From NCBI GenBank assembly GCA_016939335.1, contig JAFGHC010000019.1, positions 87,090-141,156 on the forward strand: a stretch of 54,067 nucleotides of DNA, written 5' to 3'. This DNA comes from Candidatus Saganbacteria bacterium (GTDB lineage: Bacteria; Margulisbacteria; WOR-1; O2-12-FULL-45-9; XYB2-FULL-48-7). Under the pieces are notes generated by a model. The model was given only the letters and a program-made list of their open reading frames with translations. It searched no databases and had not been told where the DNA came from. Made by a program: the position numbers and the translations under genes. Shown here piece after piece: positions 1 to 8,508 of this stretch. Every line of letters begins with the position of its first letter. Positions within the stretch are counted from its first letter, which is position 1.

Positions 1-650
1 ATCTGAAACTGATCGAGGATTGCGCCCAGGCCTCCGGTGCGACCTTTAACGGCCGCCAGGCAGGCAGTTTCGGTGATGCCGGCTGTTTTTCCTTTTTTCC
101 CACCAAAAATCTGGGCTGTTTTGGTGACGGCGGACTGATCACCACCAATGACGAGCGCCTGGCCGAAGAGGTCCGGGTCCTGCGCGGCCACGGCAGCCGT
201 AAAACATATCATTACGACCTGATCGGCTACAACAGCCGCCTCGACGAACTTCAAGCGGCGGTGATCAGGGTTAAAATGCCCCATTTGGACCACTTGATCG
301 CTTCTCGCCGCAAGAAAGCGGCGCTTTATCGCCAGCAACTCAAGGATTTAAAAGAGATTACCTTGCCGCCCGAGCCGGCCGGACACACTTTTAATCAGTA
401 TACCCTCCGCGTTAAAGATCGTGATAAATTATTTGAGCGCCTTAAGGCCCAACAGGCGGGGGCGATGGTCTATTACCCGCTCTCTCTTCACCTGCAAAAG
501 GCGTTTGCGCCCCTGGGGCACAAACCGGGCGATTTTCCCGAAAGCGAAATGGCCCAGGAAGAGGTCATCTCGCTCCCGATCTTCCCCGAGCTGGCCGACG
601 GGGAAGTTGATGCTGTCTGCCAGGCAATTAAAGGCTATTTCGCGAGATGA
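1..650 (+). CDS. DegT/DnrJ/EryC1/StrS-family PLP aminotransferase, 3' part
   Basis: The reading frame is open from base 3 to the stop at 648-650, so the 5' end lies outside the window. The visible part contains the family core: an ED-AQA stretch, then FSFFPTKNLG, whose Lys is the expected PLP-binding lysine, followed by GDGG, RGHG and the RLDELQAA segment. These enzymes aminate keto-sugars of UDP/dTDP-sugars for surface polysaccharides. The stop overlaps the next ATG by four bases (ATGA), so it is co-transcribed with the Gfo/Idh dehydrogenase, a usual partner in amino-sugar pathways. The family is confident; the substrate is not determinable. Confidence 0.9.
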   Translation, partial: LKLIEDCAQASGATFNGRQAGSFGDAGCFSFFPTKNLGCFGDGGLITTNDERLAEEVRVLRGHGSRKTYHYDLIGYNSRLDELQAAVIRVKMPHLDHLIASRRKKAALYRQQLKDLKEITLPPEPAGHTFNQYTLRVKDRDKLFERLKAQQAGAMVYYPLSLHLQKAFAPLGHKPGDFPESEMAQEEVISLPIFPELADGEVDAVCQAIKGYFAR

Positions 651-1567
651 TCAGGGGGAAAGGGCTTAAGCTCGGGGTGATCGGCGCCGGCTCGATGGGG
701 AAAAATCATGCCCGGATCGCCGCCGCTCTTCCCGGCGTCAACTTAGTCGGCATCGCTGACGTCGATCTTTCCGCCGCCGGTTCCGTCGCCTCGGCGCTTG
801 GCATCAAGGCTTTTGCCGACCACAAAGAGCTGCTGCCGCTCGTCGAGGCCGTCTGCCTCGTGACGCCGACGCAAACTCATTTTCAGCTCGCGGCCGACTG
901 CCTGCAGGCGGGCAAACACCTGCTGCTCGAAAAACCGTTCACCGGCGCGGCCCCGACCGCTCGCGCTCTGATCGACCTGGCCAAAGAAAAAGGGGTGGTC
1001 ATTACGGCCGGGCTGATCGAGCGCTTCAACCCCGCGTTCCTGCGCCTGCTGAAAGAATTGAAAGGGGAAAAAATTATCGGCGTTGACATTAAGCGCTTGA
1101 GCCCGTTCCCCGAAAGGATCGCCGATACCGACGTTATTTTTGATATGATGTTTCACGATCTTGACTTATTACAAGTGCTTGTGCCCGATGAGATCGTCGA
1201 GGTCCAGGCCAAGGGCGAAAGTCTGCGCAGCCAGTTGCTCGACCGCGCCGTCGCCAGCCTGACCCACAAAACCGGGGCGATTTCCCGCATCGAAGCCAGT
1301 CGTGTTTTTGGCTCTATATCAAGAAAAATATCGGTTACGACCGAAAAATACCTGATCGAGGCCGACCTGCTTAATAAGTCAATTTACCTGCGCGACTTTT
1401 CGTCCCCTACCCCGAGCACGCTGCCGATCAAGCCGGTCGATCAACTCACTGAGGAACTCAAAGCCTTTATCCTGTCGATCAAGCAGGAACGGGCGACTGC
1501 CGTCAGCCCGGCCGAAATAATCCGCACTTTAGACCTGGCGGAGGAGGTCAAAAAAGCATGTTCATAA
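647..1567 (+). CDS. Gfo/Idh/MocA-family NAD(P)-dependent oxidoreductase
   Basis: A 306-residue cytoplasmic oxidoreductase. The N-terminus carries a Rossmann motif (GVIGAGSMGKNHAR, residues ~8-21), and LLLEKPF near residue 100 holds the EKP signature of the family. It probably oxidises or reduces a nucleotide-sugar position that the preceding DegT aminotransferase then aminates (or the reverse order), as in WlbA/WbpB-type pathways. It overlaps the aminotransferase by four bases and its 3' end overlaps rseP by ten bases, suggesting one transcript. The exact substrate is not visible. Confidence 0.88.
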   Translation: MIRGKGLKLGVIGAGSMGKNHARIAAALPGVNLVGIADVDLSAAGSVASALGIKAFADHKELLPLVEAVCLVTPTQTHFQLAADCLQAGKHLLLEKPFTGAAPTARALIDLAKEKGVVITAGLIERFNPAFLRLLKELKGEKIIGVDIKRLSPFPERIADTDVIFDMMFHDLDLLQVLVPDEIVEVQAKGESLRSQLLDRAVASLTHKTGAISRIEASRVFGSISRKISVTTEKYLIEADLLNKSIYLRDFSSPTPSTLPIKPVDQLTEELKAFILSIKQERATAVSPAEIIRTLDLAEEVKKACS

Positions 1568-2604
1568 GCATCGTTTCTTTTATAATAATTTTCACCGTCA
1601 TCGCTCTGGCGCATGAATTTGGCCACCTGATCTGGGCCAAGCGCGCCGGTATCCGGGTCTTCGAATTCGCGCTCGGTTTCGGGCCGCGGCTCTTTTCGTT
1701 CTCCCGCGGCGGGACCGCCTACTCGCTCAACCTGATCCCGATCCTCGCTTATGTCCGGATCGCCGGCGAAGGCGAGACCGAAGAAGACCTGGCCTGCCCG
1801 GCCAATGAAAGGTTCCAGACAAAATCAAGCTGGCAAAAATTTGCCGCGCTGGTCGCCGGGCCGCTGATGAACCTCTTACTGGCGCTGGTCCTGCTGGCCC
1901 TGCTTTCCCTGGCGGCCGGCATCCCTACCGGAGTTTCCAGCGAGGTCGCTTCGGTCAACAAGAACTCTCCGGCCGCGGCCGCCGGCCTGAGGCCGGGAGA
2001 CAAGCTAGTTTCGATCAACGGGCGGACCTTTGCCGAAACGAGCCAGGCGATTAACTTCATCCACCGCCATGCCGGCCAGCCGCTGAAACTCGAGGTATCC
2101 AGAAACGGTAAAAAGCTCCGGCTGACCGCCACCCCCAAGCTTGATGAAAAGTTAAAGATTGGCTTGCTCGGGTTTTCCCCCAAAACAATTTATACGCGTG
2201 TCAATTTCTTCCAGGCGCTCTTCTACGCTTTGAAGCAAACCGTTTCCATGGTCCTGCTGACCTTATTGATCGTTTTTAAATTACTGACCGGTGGAGTTTC
2301 GTTTGCTGACCTGGCGGGGCCGGTCGGCATTGCCCAGATCACCGGCCGGTACGCCCAGTCCGGGCTTGTCTCCCTGGTTTACTTCACCGCTTTTTTGAGT
2401 GTCAACATCGGCGTCCTTAACCTGCTGCCGCTCCCCGCGCTCGATGGCGGCCGGGTGGTCTTCGTACTGCTGGAGTGGATCAGGAAAAAGCCGATCAATG
2501 CTAAACTGGAAAACCAGATCAACTACTGGGGCTTCGTCGCCCTTTTAGCGCTGATGGCGCTGGTCAGCGCCCATGACATTACCCGGCTGCTAAGGGGCCA
2601 GTAG
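1558..2604 (+). CDS. rseP: RIP metalloprotease RseP / site-2 protease
   Basis: A 348-residue intramembrane zinc metalloprotease. The HEFGH motif (H19, E20, H23) lies in the first membrane helix, a PDZ domain spans about residues 115-185 ([18 protein letters not shown]), and the LDG metal-ligand motif occurs near residue 297 ([11 protein letters not shown]). Family members cleave membrane-bound anti-sigma factors or remnant signal peptides. The start overlaps the preceding oxidoreductase. The 3' end overlaps the convergent folD by 15 bases. A single PDZ domain is shorter than the E. coli form but common in other phyla. Confidence 0.93.
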   Translation: MFISIVSFIIIFTVIALAHEFGHLIWAKRAGIRVFEFALGFGPRLFSFSRGGTAYSLNLIPILAYVRIAGEGETEEDLACPANERFQTKSSWQKFAALVAGPLMNLLLALVLLALLSLAAGIPTGVSSEVASVNKNSPAAAAGLRPGDKLVSINGRTFAETSQAINFIHRHAGQPLKLEVSRNGKKLRLTATPKLDEKLKIGLLGFSPKTIYTRVNFFQALFYALKQTVSMVLLTLLIVFKLLTGGVSFADLAGPVGIAQITGRYAQSGLVSLVYFTAFLSVNIGVLNLLPLPALDGGRVVFVLLEWIRKKPINAKLENQINYWGFVALLALMALVSAHDITRLLRGQ

Positions 2605-3441
2605 CTGGGCTGCCCGTAAAGTATTCTTTAACAAAAAAGCGATCGTCATCGGTCCCACCCCGCCCGGCACCGGAGTGATGTAACCGGCCGCCTCCTTGAC
2701 CGAATCAAAGTCAACGTCTCCCACCAGTTTCCCGGCCACCCGGTTGGTGCCGACATCGATCACCACCGCCCCCGGCTTGACCATCTCCCCGGTAACCAGC
2801 CGGGCGCTGCCGACCGCAGAAACGACGATCTCTGACCGGCGCAGCACCGTCCCCAGATCTTTGGTCCGCGAGTGGCAGATCGTGACGGTCGCATGCCTTT
2901 GCATTAAAAGCAGCGCTGTCGGCTTGCCGACAATGTTGCTCCGGCCGATGACCGCCGCCTCCTTACCGGAAATATCTATGCCTGTGGATAAAATTAATTC
3001 GATCACCCCCTGCGGCGTACAGGGAACAAAACCGGAGTCGTCCCCTTTCAATAATTTCCCCATGTTGAGGGGGTGGAGACCATCCACATCCTTGCGCGGA
3101 TCGATCTCTCCCAGCACTGCCTGTTCGCTTAAACCTTCGGGGAGCGGGATCTGGACCAGGATCCCGTGGACCGATTTATCAGCATTCAACTCGCGTACTT
3201 TGGCGGTCAATTCCTCCTGCCTAATCGTGGCTGGCAACCGGCGCACTTCAGAGTCCATGCCGACTTCCGCGCACCCCTTTTCTTTGTTCCGGACATAGAT
3301 CTGTGATGCCGGGTCCTCTCCCGCCAGGACCACCGCGAGCTTTGGTTTATACCCATGTTTTGCAACGAACCTTGCCGCCTCCTCCCTCACCGCTTCGCGC
3401 ACTTTGTCAGATACTTTTCTGCCATCAATTATTTGCGCCAT
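2590..3441 (-). CDS. folD: Bifunctional methylene-THF dehydrogenase / methenyl-THF cyclohydrolase FolD
   Basis: A 283-residue FolD interconverting 5,10-methylene-, methenyl- and 10-formyl-tetrahydrofolate. It shows YVRNKEKGC (catalytic Lys region), VDGLHPLN and GRSNIVGKP (NADP loop), and ends with the conserved [11 protein letters not shown] segment. I prefer ATG at 3441 (MAQIIDG) over GTG at 3453, because AAGGAG lies only one base before the GTG and about 13 before the ATG. It is last in the leftward rpmH-mnmE operon. Two perfect DnaA boxes overlap or precede its start and a third lies inside the gene (2983-2991). Confidence 0.94.
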   Translation of the reverse strand: MAQIIDGRKVSDKVREAVREEAARFVAKHGYKPKLAVVLAGEDPASQIYVRNKEKGCAEVGMDSEVRRLPATIRQEELTAKVRELNADKSVHGILVQIPLPEGLSEQAVLGEIDPRKDVDGLHPLNMGKLLKGDDSGFVPCTPQGVIELILSTGIDISGKEAAVIGRSNIVGKPTALLLMQRHATVTICHSRTKDLGTVLRRSEIVVSAVGSARLVTGEMVKPGAVVIDVGTNRVAGKLVGDVDFDSVKEAAGYITPVPGGVGPMTIAFLLKNTLRAAQLLAP

Positions 3442-3918
3442 GATCTTATCCACACTCCTTATCCACAGCCAATCCCCCGTTGCCGGCGGTCACTTACCAA
3501 CACAAAAATTTTGGAAAATCAGATCGATCACTTCTTCAGAAACCTGCTCGCCGGAAACCTCTCCCAGCGCAATTATACCACTTCTGACATCGATCGCAAT
3601 GAGGTCCTGGGGCATCCCATTTGCCGCCCCCTCGGCCATCTTTTGCAACGCTTCTCTGACACGAAACAAGCACTCCTTGTGCCTGGTATTGATAACTCCG
3701 CGGCTGGTCTCGGCCAGTTTATTTTCCCCCAAGACCGCTCCGACCATCCCGGCCTTCAACTGCTCCAATCCGGCTCCGGTGCGGACCGAAATTTTGAAAA
3801 CCGGATGCGCACCGGCATAGCGTTCCGGGAACTTTATCCCCAAGTCAACTTTGTTAAAAACAACAACCAACCGGTTGTTCTTTAGCTCGCTTTTTACCCG
3901 CTCGTCCTCTGTGGATAA
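2983..3918. other. DnaA-box cluster, candidate oriC segment
   Basis: Four perfect 9-mer DnaA boxes (TTATCCACA or complement) lie within 936 bases: 2983-2991 (minus), 3446-3454 (plus), 3459-3467 (plus) and 3910-3918 (minus). By chance about 0.4 such boxes are expected in the whole window on both strands. The central pair occupies the folD-mnmE junction; the outer two are inside folD and mnmE. No strongly AT-rich unwinding element is obvious beside them. One other perfect box (37737-37745) is isolated. Confidence 0.65.
3446..3467 (+). promoter_or_regulatory. Tandem pair of perfect DnaA boxes at folD-mnmE junction
   Basis: TTATCCACA occurs at 3446-3454 and 3459-3467 in the same orientation, 13 bases start to start. 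They cover the alternative GTG and the leader of folD, so DnaA binding here could also affect folD expression. Confidence 0.75.
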
Positions 3919-4854
3919 CGGCACCGACGCATCAACCAGAAACAGAACCAGGTCCGCCTTTTGGGCCTCGCTCAGCGCCCGGCTGATCCCCTCTTTTTCC
4001 ACCTCGTCACCCGCCCCGCGCAGCCCCGCCGTATCAATAAAAACAAAGGGCAACCCTCCGATCGTCACCCCTTCTTCAATGGTGTCACGGGTCGTTCCCG
4101 GCAGCGGAGAAACGATCACCCGCCCCTCCTGCGCCAGACAGTTTAACAGGCTCGACTTCCCAACATTCGGCCGGCCAACAATGGCAACTCTAACCCCTTC
4201 CCTGATGATCCGCCCCTCTTCCGCCCGCGCCAATAATTTATCTACTTCGGTCTGGAGGGCCCCTGCCAAGGAAGACAACTCGGGCCCGTCAACGCCTGGC
4301 AAGTCTTCCGGGAAATCGACCGCCCCCTCGAGCCTGGCTAGCAACTCGACCAGCCTGCGCCTGATCGGCTCCAGTTGCGCCCTAAGGCCCCCGGAGAGCT
4401 GGGCCGAGGCCGCCGCTAAAGCCGCCGGAGAACGCGCGCTAATGAGGTCTATGACCGCCTCCGCCTGAATCAGATCGATCCGCCCGTTGAGGAACGCCCG
4501 CCTGGTAAACTCGCCCCGCTCTGCCAGCCTGGCGCCTGCTTCGACCACCGCCTCAAGGACCTTACTAACAACCAGCTGGCCGCCGTGGCAGCTGACCTCG
4601 GCCACATCCTCTCCGGTGTAACTGTGGGGTGCGGCCATAAACGAAACCAGCACCTCGTCCAGCTTCTTGCCGCCGGCAACTATCCACCCGTGGTAAAGCT
4701 TGTGACTGGCAAAGACGCCCGGATCTTTCTCCGGACAAAAAATTGATTTAAGGATGTGAGGCGCCCGCTTCCCGCTAATCCTGACAATCCCGACCCCCCC
4801 TGCCCCCGCCGGCGTGGCTATTGCGGCTATAGTATCATCAAGCGAGTGTTTCAC
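3490..4854 (-). CDS. mnmE: tRNA uridine-5-carboxymethylaminomethyl modification GTPase MnmE
   Basis: A 454-residue tRNA-modifying GTPase that works with MnmG on the wobble uridine. It has the N-terminal folate-binding domain beginning DTIAAIATPAG, the G1 loop GRPNVGKSS at 227-235, the DTAG G3 motif, the NKVD G4 motif, and the C-terminal FCVGK with the essential Cys. The partner mnmG is at 25.1-26.9 kb rather than adjacent. A parS-like palindrome sits just before its start (4847-4862), and a perfect DnaA box lies inside the gene (3910-3918). Confidence 0.96.
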   Translation of the reverse strand: MKHSLDDTIAAIATPAGAGGVGIVRISGKRAPHILKSIFCPEKDPGVFASHKLYHGWIVAGGKKLDEVLVSFMAAPHSYTGEDVAEVSCHGGQLVVSKVLEAVVEAGARLAERGEFTRRAFLNGRIDLIQAEAVIDLISARSPAALAAASAQLSGGLRAQLEPIRRRLVELLARLEGAVDFPEDLPGVDGPELSSLAGALQTEVDKLLARAEEGRIIREGVRVAIVGRPNVGKSSLLNCLAQEGRVIVSPLPGTTRDTIEEGVTIGGLPFVFIDTAGLRGAGDEVEKEGISRALSEAQKADLVLFLVDASVPLSTEDERVKSELKNNRLVVVFNKVDLGIKFPERYAGAHPVFKISVRTGAGLEQLKAGMVGAVLGENKLAETSRGVINTRHKECLFRVREALQKMAEGAANGMPQDLIAIDVRSGIIALGEVSGEQVSEEVIDLIFQNFCVGK

Positions 4855-4862
4855 GTGAAACT
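4847..4862. promoter_or_regulatory. parS-like ParB-binding site
   Basis: TGTTTCACGTGAAACT matches 15 of 16 bases of the parS consensus TGTTTCACGTGAAACA. It spans the mnmE start codon region and lies near the end of jag. A second, perfect site is at 6153-6168. No parA or parB is present in the window. Confidence 0.8.
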
Positions 4863-4864
4863 GC

Positions 4865-5485
4865 CTATTTGGGGGCGATCACCATTCTTCGCTCTTTCCC
4901 CTCGCCTACGCTGTAGCTTTTTAGGTTAGTCTTGTCCTGGATAAATAAGTGGATTACCCGCCGATCTGACGCTTCCATGTAAGGCAGGACCCGCTCCCGC
5001 CCGCTCTTTTCGACCTCTTCAGCCACCTCGGCCGCCAGCTTCTGCAAGACCTTCTCTCGCTTCTCCATATAGCCACCGGCGTCAATCCTGACGCGGACCG
5101 GCGCCCCAACTATCTTTCTGACAATTGAGCCGACCACGAGCTCAAGCGATTTAAGCATCGCCCCTTCCTTGCCAATGATCCTCCCCATGTCCTCTCCCTT
5201 GACCGCCAGTTTGGCCTCGCCTTCCGCCTCCCCCGTTATCTCCGCGACCGCCAGCAATCCCATTTTATCCAATATGTTCTGCAGCGTTTGTCTGGCCTCC
5301 TCCCCGCCCCCCTCCTTGACAATAACCTCAACCTCCGCCTCTTCCCCGCCCAAAAGCCCCATCACGCCCGGCTTCCCTTCATTAATTGTCCGGACAACTG
5401 CCTGATCCTTGCTTATCCCCAGCACCGCCAACGCCGCCTCCGTCGCCTCATCCACATTTTTCCCTTTCATTTTCACCGATTTCAT
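4865..5485 (-). CDS. jag: Jag/KhpB-like RNA-binding protein (Jag-N, KH, R3H)
   Basis: A 206-residue protein with an N-terminal Jag-N domain (KGKNVDEATEAALAVLGIS), a KH domain around residues 85-140 (GRIIGKEGAML), and a C-terminal R3H-type segment (LPYMEASDRRVIHLFIQ). The family binds RNA and is normally encoded with yidC and rnpA, as here. A strong ribosome-binding site (GGAGGGAAGAAGG) precedes the ATG at 5485. It lies 10 bases upstream of mnmE in the operon. Confidence 0.92.
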   Translation of the reverse strand: MKSVKMKGKNVDEATEAALAVLGISKDQAVVRTINEGKPGVMGLLGGEEAEVEVIVKEGGGEEARQTLQNILDKMGLLAVAEITGEAEGEAKLAVKGEDMGRIIGKEGAMLKSLELVVGSIVRKIVGAPVRVRIDAGGYMEKREKVLQKLAAEVAEEVEKSGRERVLPYMEASDRRVIHLFIQDKTNLKSYSVGEGKERRMVIAPK

Positions 5486-5497
5486 CCTTCTTCCCTC

Positions 5498-6136
5498 CTA
5501 TGGCCTTTTGGGCACTTTTTGCTGCATGATGTATGCTTGCTGTGCCCAGCCCATCATATTTGAGATAAACCAGTATAATTGCACCCCGGCCGCGAAATTA
5601 TAACTGATAAAAGTGATAAAAATCGGCATAAACCAGAGCATTGCCTGGCTCTGCCCGGGCGCCGACGGCATCGATTTTTGTGATAACCAGGTGGAAACGC
5701 CGATCAAGACCGGCAAAATGAAGTATGGGTCATGCTTGGCTATATCGTCGATCCATCCGGGAATAAAAACCGCCTCATGGCCGACCAGCGCCGTAAACTG
5801 CGGGCTCTGGAGCGCCCAAAACAGCGCCAAAAAGAACGGCAGCTTCAAAAGCAACGGTAAACACCCGCCTAAAGGATTGACTCTCTCTATTTTATATAAA
5901 TCCATCATTTCCTGTTGAAGTTTTTTGGGATCATCCTTATATTTTTTTTGCAAATTCTGCAGCCGCGGCTGGATCCGCTGCATCGCCGCCATTTGCTGTA
6001 TTGAGGACAAAGTCAGCGGGTAAAGCGCCAAATTGGCCACTACGGTCAGCCAGATGATCGAAAAACCCCAATTATGTCCGCCAATAGCGTAAAAAAACTT
6101 AAGCGTTTCGAGCATTATGTCTGATAAATACTGCAT
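5498..6136 (-). CDS. yidC: YidC/Oxa1-type membrane protein insertase, short form
   Basis: A 212-residue inner-membrane insertase with the conserved hydrophobic core: NWGFSIIWLTVVANLALYP, the cytoplasmic coiled hairpin (IQPRLQNLQKKYKDDPKKL), LPLLLKLPFFLALFWAL and a C-terminal NFAAGVQLYWFISN segment. It lacks the large periplasmic P1 domain of proteobacterial YidC, although lpxD and Skp imply an outer membrane. It sits between yidD and jag in the usual order. Confidence 0.94.
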   Translation of the reverse strand: MQYLSDIMLETLKFFYAIGGHNWGFSIIWLTVVANLALYPLTLSSIQQMAAMQRIQPRLQNLQKKYKDDPKKLQQEMMDLYKIERVNPLGGCLPLLLKLPFFLALFWALQSPQFTALVGHEAVFIPGWIDDIAKHDPYFILPVLIGVSTWLSQKSMPSAPGQSQAMLWFMPIFITFISYNFAAGVQLYWFISNMMGWAQQAYIMQQKVPKRP

Positions 6137-6137
6137 T

Positions 6138-6386
6138 TTATTCTCCCATCAATGTTTCACGTGAAACATTAGTTTTCAACCTGCCAGGGACCGGATCATA
6201 GCCGCCAGGGAACCACTGATTACACCTTATTAGGCGTTTTAACGCCAAAAAGAGACCATAAATAACTCCGTGGACCTCAACCGCCTCCTCTGCATAATGT
6301 GAACAACTCGGGCAATACCGGCAAACAGACGGCCTTAACTTCATTTTTCTGTATAATAACAACAAATATTTAATAAATTGCTGCAC
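6138..6386 (-). CDS. yidD: Membrane protein insertion efficiency factor YidD
   Basis: An 82-residue protein of the YidD family, with the conserved Cys pattern [15 protein letters not shown] and the following YDPVP. The start is GTG at 6386, overlapping the TAG stop of rnpA by one base. Its last codons contain the perfect parS palindrome at 6153-6168, encoding part of the [10 protein letters not shown] tail. Confidence 0.92.
   Translation of the reverse strand: MQQFIKYLLLLYRKMKLRPSVCRYCPSCSHYAEEAVEVHGVIYGLFLALKRLIRCNQWFPGGYDPVPGRLKTNVSRETLMGE
6153..6168. promoter_or_regulatory. parS site (perfect 16-bp match)
   Basis: TGTTTCACGTGAAACA is the exact canonical parS palindrome bound by ParB/Spo0J for chromosome segregation. 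It lies inside the 3' end of yidD, 1.3 kb from the near-perfect copy at 4847-4862. parS sites normally cluster near oriC, which agrees with the neighbouring dnaA and the DnaA boxes. Confidence 0.9.
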
Positions 6387-6715
6387 TATCTGTGTAGCCT
6401 CTCAAGCGCCCCGGTCAACAACCCAATCAGGGTGGGGCAATTAACTTTTGTTTCTCTCGGCATGATCACTATGTCAATATTTTTAGCGACATTACGCCTA
6501 ATTCTTGAAATGGCCGCCTGATAGGCCCGGCGAATCCTGTTCCTTACCACCGCATTGCCCAGCCGGCCCGGGCAAATAACCACCCATCTGGGGAAAGATC
6601 CGTTATTCTCTTCGGCAATGATCTTGAGGGTGGGGGAGGAGTAAGAATATTGCTTTCGGTTGAGAATCCCTTTTATTCGGTTTTTATCGGTTATTCTTTC
6701 CCTTTTAGGGAGCAA
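6386..6715 (-). CDS. rnpA: Ribonuclease P protein component
   Basis: A 109-residue basic protein of tRNA 5' maturation. It begins [17 protein letters not shown] and carries the RNase P signature [16 protein letters not shown] at about residue 53-68. The start overlaps the 3' end of rpmH by 11 bases, and the stop overlaps the yidD GTG by one base. Gene order and length are typical. Confidence 0.95.
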   Translation of the reverse strand: MLPKRERITDKNRIKGILNRKQYSYSSPTLKIIAEENNGSFPRWVVICPGRLGNAVVRNRIRRAYQAAISRIRRNVAKNIDIVIMPRETKVNCPTLIGLLTGALERLHR

Positions 6716-6845
6716 GCCGCTTTCTTCCTTTGCGCCGGCGGGCCGCGATAACGCGCCGGCCGCCGCGCGTCTTCATCTTGACCAAGAAGCCGTGTGTCGT
6801 TTTCCGGCTTTTTTTATGCGGCTGATAAGTCCTTTTTGTCGACAT
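6705..6845 (-). CDS. rpmH: Ribosomal protein bL34
   Basis: A 46-residue highly basic protein beginning [20 protein letters not shown] and ending GRKRLAP, the complete bL34 pattern. The start at 6845 is chosen because an in-frame extension further upstream is unrelated to the family. First gene of the leftward origin operon, directly behind a consensus promoter. Confidence 0.96.
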   Translation of the reverse strand: MSTKRTYQPHKKSRKTTHGFLVKMKTRGGRRVIAARRRKGRKRLAP

Positions 6846-6855
6846 GATTAATCTG

Positions 6856-6884
6856 ATTATAACTATTTTGGCGCCGGCTGTCAA
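6856..6884 (-). promoter_or_regulatory. Consensus sigma70 promoter of the rpmH operon
   Basis: On the minus strand TTGACA (6884-6879) and TATAAT (6861-6856) are separated by exactly 17 bases: a perfect match to the housekeeping promoter. The expected start of transcription is about 4 bases before the rpmH ATG, so the leader would be almost absent. Confidence 0.88.
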
Positions 6885-6893
6885 CTGGCCGGC

Positions 6894-6923
6894 TTGCGCC
6901 GGCCGCCGACTTAATGTTATAAT
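6894..6923 (+). promoter_or_regulatory. Putative dnaA promoter
   Basis: A perfect TATAAT (6918-6923) follows a weak TTGCGC (6894-6899) with an 18-base spacer. The expected start of transcription lies about 25 bases before the dnaA ATG. It is divergent from the rpmH promoter. Confidence 0.55.
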
Positions 6924-6955
6924 CAAGTCCTGCAGTTGCCGCGCGACTGTCTGCT

Positions 6956-8332
6956 ATGACTGACATAGACATTAATTTAATCTGGAACCAGGTCTTGCCG
7001 CTGCTGGAAAAAAGCCTTAACCGGCCGGTCTATGAGGCTTTGATCTCTTCGACCAAGCCGCTTTCTTTTCAGCGCGGCCATTTTGAAGTGGCCGTGCCCA
7101 ACCAGATCGTTAAAGAATGGTTGTCCAAATACTGCGTCACGCTGCTGGAACAGGAGCTCCGCTCGCTGCAGCCTGGCGTCACCTCGGTCGGTTTCAGCGT
7201 TGGCGCGGAAGAGCTCTTTTCAACGCCGTCGTTCGAAGCCGCGGCGCCCGTCAAGGCCATCCAGCCGCAGCAGATCCTCCAGGCGCTGAACTTCCGCTAC
7301 ACTTTCGATAATTTTGTCGTCGGCCACGGCAACCGGTTCGCCCACGCGGCCGCGCTGGCCGTCGCCGAAAGCCCGGCCACGGCCTACAATCCCTTTTTCC
7401 TCTACGGCGGGGTAGGGCTGGGCAAAACCCATCTGATGCAGGCGATCGGCCACCGCGTGGCGGCCAAAAATCCGCGCGCCAAGATCATCTACACCTCGTC
7501 CGAGATGTTCACCAACGACCTGATCAACTCGATCCGCGACGACAAGACCGTCCAGTTCCGCAATAAATACCGCAACATCGACATTTTAATGGTCGATGAC
7601 GTCCAGTTCATCGCCGGCAAGGAACGGACCCAGGAAGAGTTCTTCCATACCTTCAACGCGCTTTACGAAGCGCACAAGCAGATCGTTTTGAGTTCGGACC
7701 GCCCGCCGAAAGAAATGCTGACCCTCGAGGAGCGGTTGCGCTCGCGTTTCGAGTGGGGCCTGACCGCCGACATTCAGGAGCCCGACCTTGAGACCCGCAT
7801 CGCCATCCTGAAAAAAAAAGCCGAAATTTCCGGCATCGCCGTTTCCGACGAGATCCTCGCTTTCATCGCCAGCCGGATCATCTCCAATATCCGCAAGCTG
7901 GAAGGGGCGCTGATTCGCGTGGTCGCCTTTGCTTCGCTGACCGGCTGTGCCATCGATCTGCCGCTGGTCGACCGGGTGCTGAAGGATATCTCGACGCCGG
8001 AAAAAGAGTCGCTCAACGTCTCGATCGACCTGATCAAGAAGGTCACGGCCGAGCATTTCGGCGTCAGGGTAGAGGACCTTTCCGCCAAGATTCGGACCGA
8101 AAAGATCGCCGGGGCGCGCCAGACGGCCATGTACCTCGCCCGCGAACTGACCAGGGCTTCGCTGCCCAAGATCGGTGAGGAATTCGGCGGCCGCGACCAC
8201 ACGACCGTCATGTATGCCTGCGAAAAGATCAAGGAGTCGGCCAAAAAAGACCCGAACGTGGCTGACGGACTGAAGACCCTTTCGTCAACAATCAAGAAAT
8301 ACACACCCCAGGCTGTGCAGAACGCCGGGTAA
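6956..8332 (+). CDS. dnaA: Chromosomal replication initiator protein DnaA
   Basis: A 458-residue initiator. It has the N-terminal DnaB-interacting domain, the AAA+ core with Walker A GGVGLGKTH (~150-158) and Walker B ILMVDDVQF (~212), and the C-terminal helix-turn-helix signature GGRDHTTVMYACEKI (~411-425) that reads the DnaA boxes. It opens the rightward dnaA-dnaN-dciA-gyrB-gyrA run. Confidence 0.98.
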   Translation: MTDIDINLIWNQVLPLLEKSLNRPVYEALISSTKPLSFQRGHFEVAVPNQIVKEWLSKYCVTLLEQELRSLQPGVTSVGFSVGAEELFSTPSFEAAAPVKAIQPQQILQALNFRYTFDNFVVGHGNRFAHAAALAVAESPATAYNPFFLYGGVGLGKTHLMQAIGHRVAAKNPRAKIIYTSSEMFTNDLINSIRDDKTVQFRNKYRNIDILMVDDVQFIAGKERTQEEFFHTFNALYEAHKQIVLSSDRPPKEMLTLEERLRSRFEWGLTADIQEPDLETRIAILKKKAEISGIAVSDEILAFIASRIISNIRKLEGALIRVVAFASLTGCAIDLPLVDRVLKDISTPEKESLNVSIDLIKKVTAEHFGVRVEDLSAKIRTEKIAGARQTAMYLARELTRASLPKIGEEFGGRDHTTVMYACEKIKESAKKDPNVADGLKTLSSTIKKYTPQAVQNAG

Positions 8333-8508
8333 AAGACTTGTCCCGAAGGTTATTCGCTAGCGGTGGAAAAGTCGGCCGGGCTTTTTGCTTCGGCCCGCAG
8401 AGAAAAAAGGTTATTAACATGTTAACAGCTTCTTTTACTACGAATAAAAATATACTATAATATGTAAAGCGAAAAGAGTTGTTAATACGAACGGAAGGGG
8501 GGCGCGGA
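8333..8508 (+). promoter_or_regulatory. dnaA-dnaN intergenic region with AT-rich tract and promoter
   Basis: This 176-base gap contains an AT-rich stretch (8405-8465) that stands out in GC-rich surroundings. Within it are a perfect 12-bp palindrome TTAACATGTTAA (8414-8425) and a likely dnaN promoter: TTTACT (8433-8438), 17 bases, TATAAT (8456-8461). The AT-rich tract could serve as an unwinding element, but no perfect DnaA box is present; only loose matches such as TTATTAACA (8411-8419) occur. Confidence 0.5.

Noticed and set aside
3442-3453. GTG start of folD at 3453
   Set aside because: The Shine-Dalgarno would be one base away and family proteins begin at MAQIIDG.
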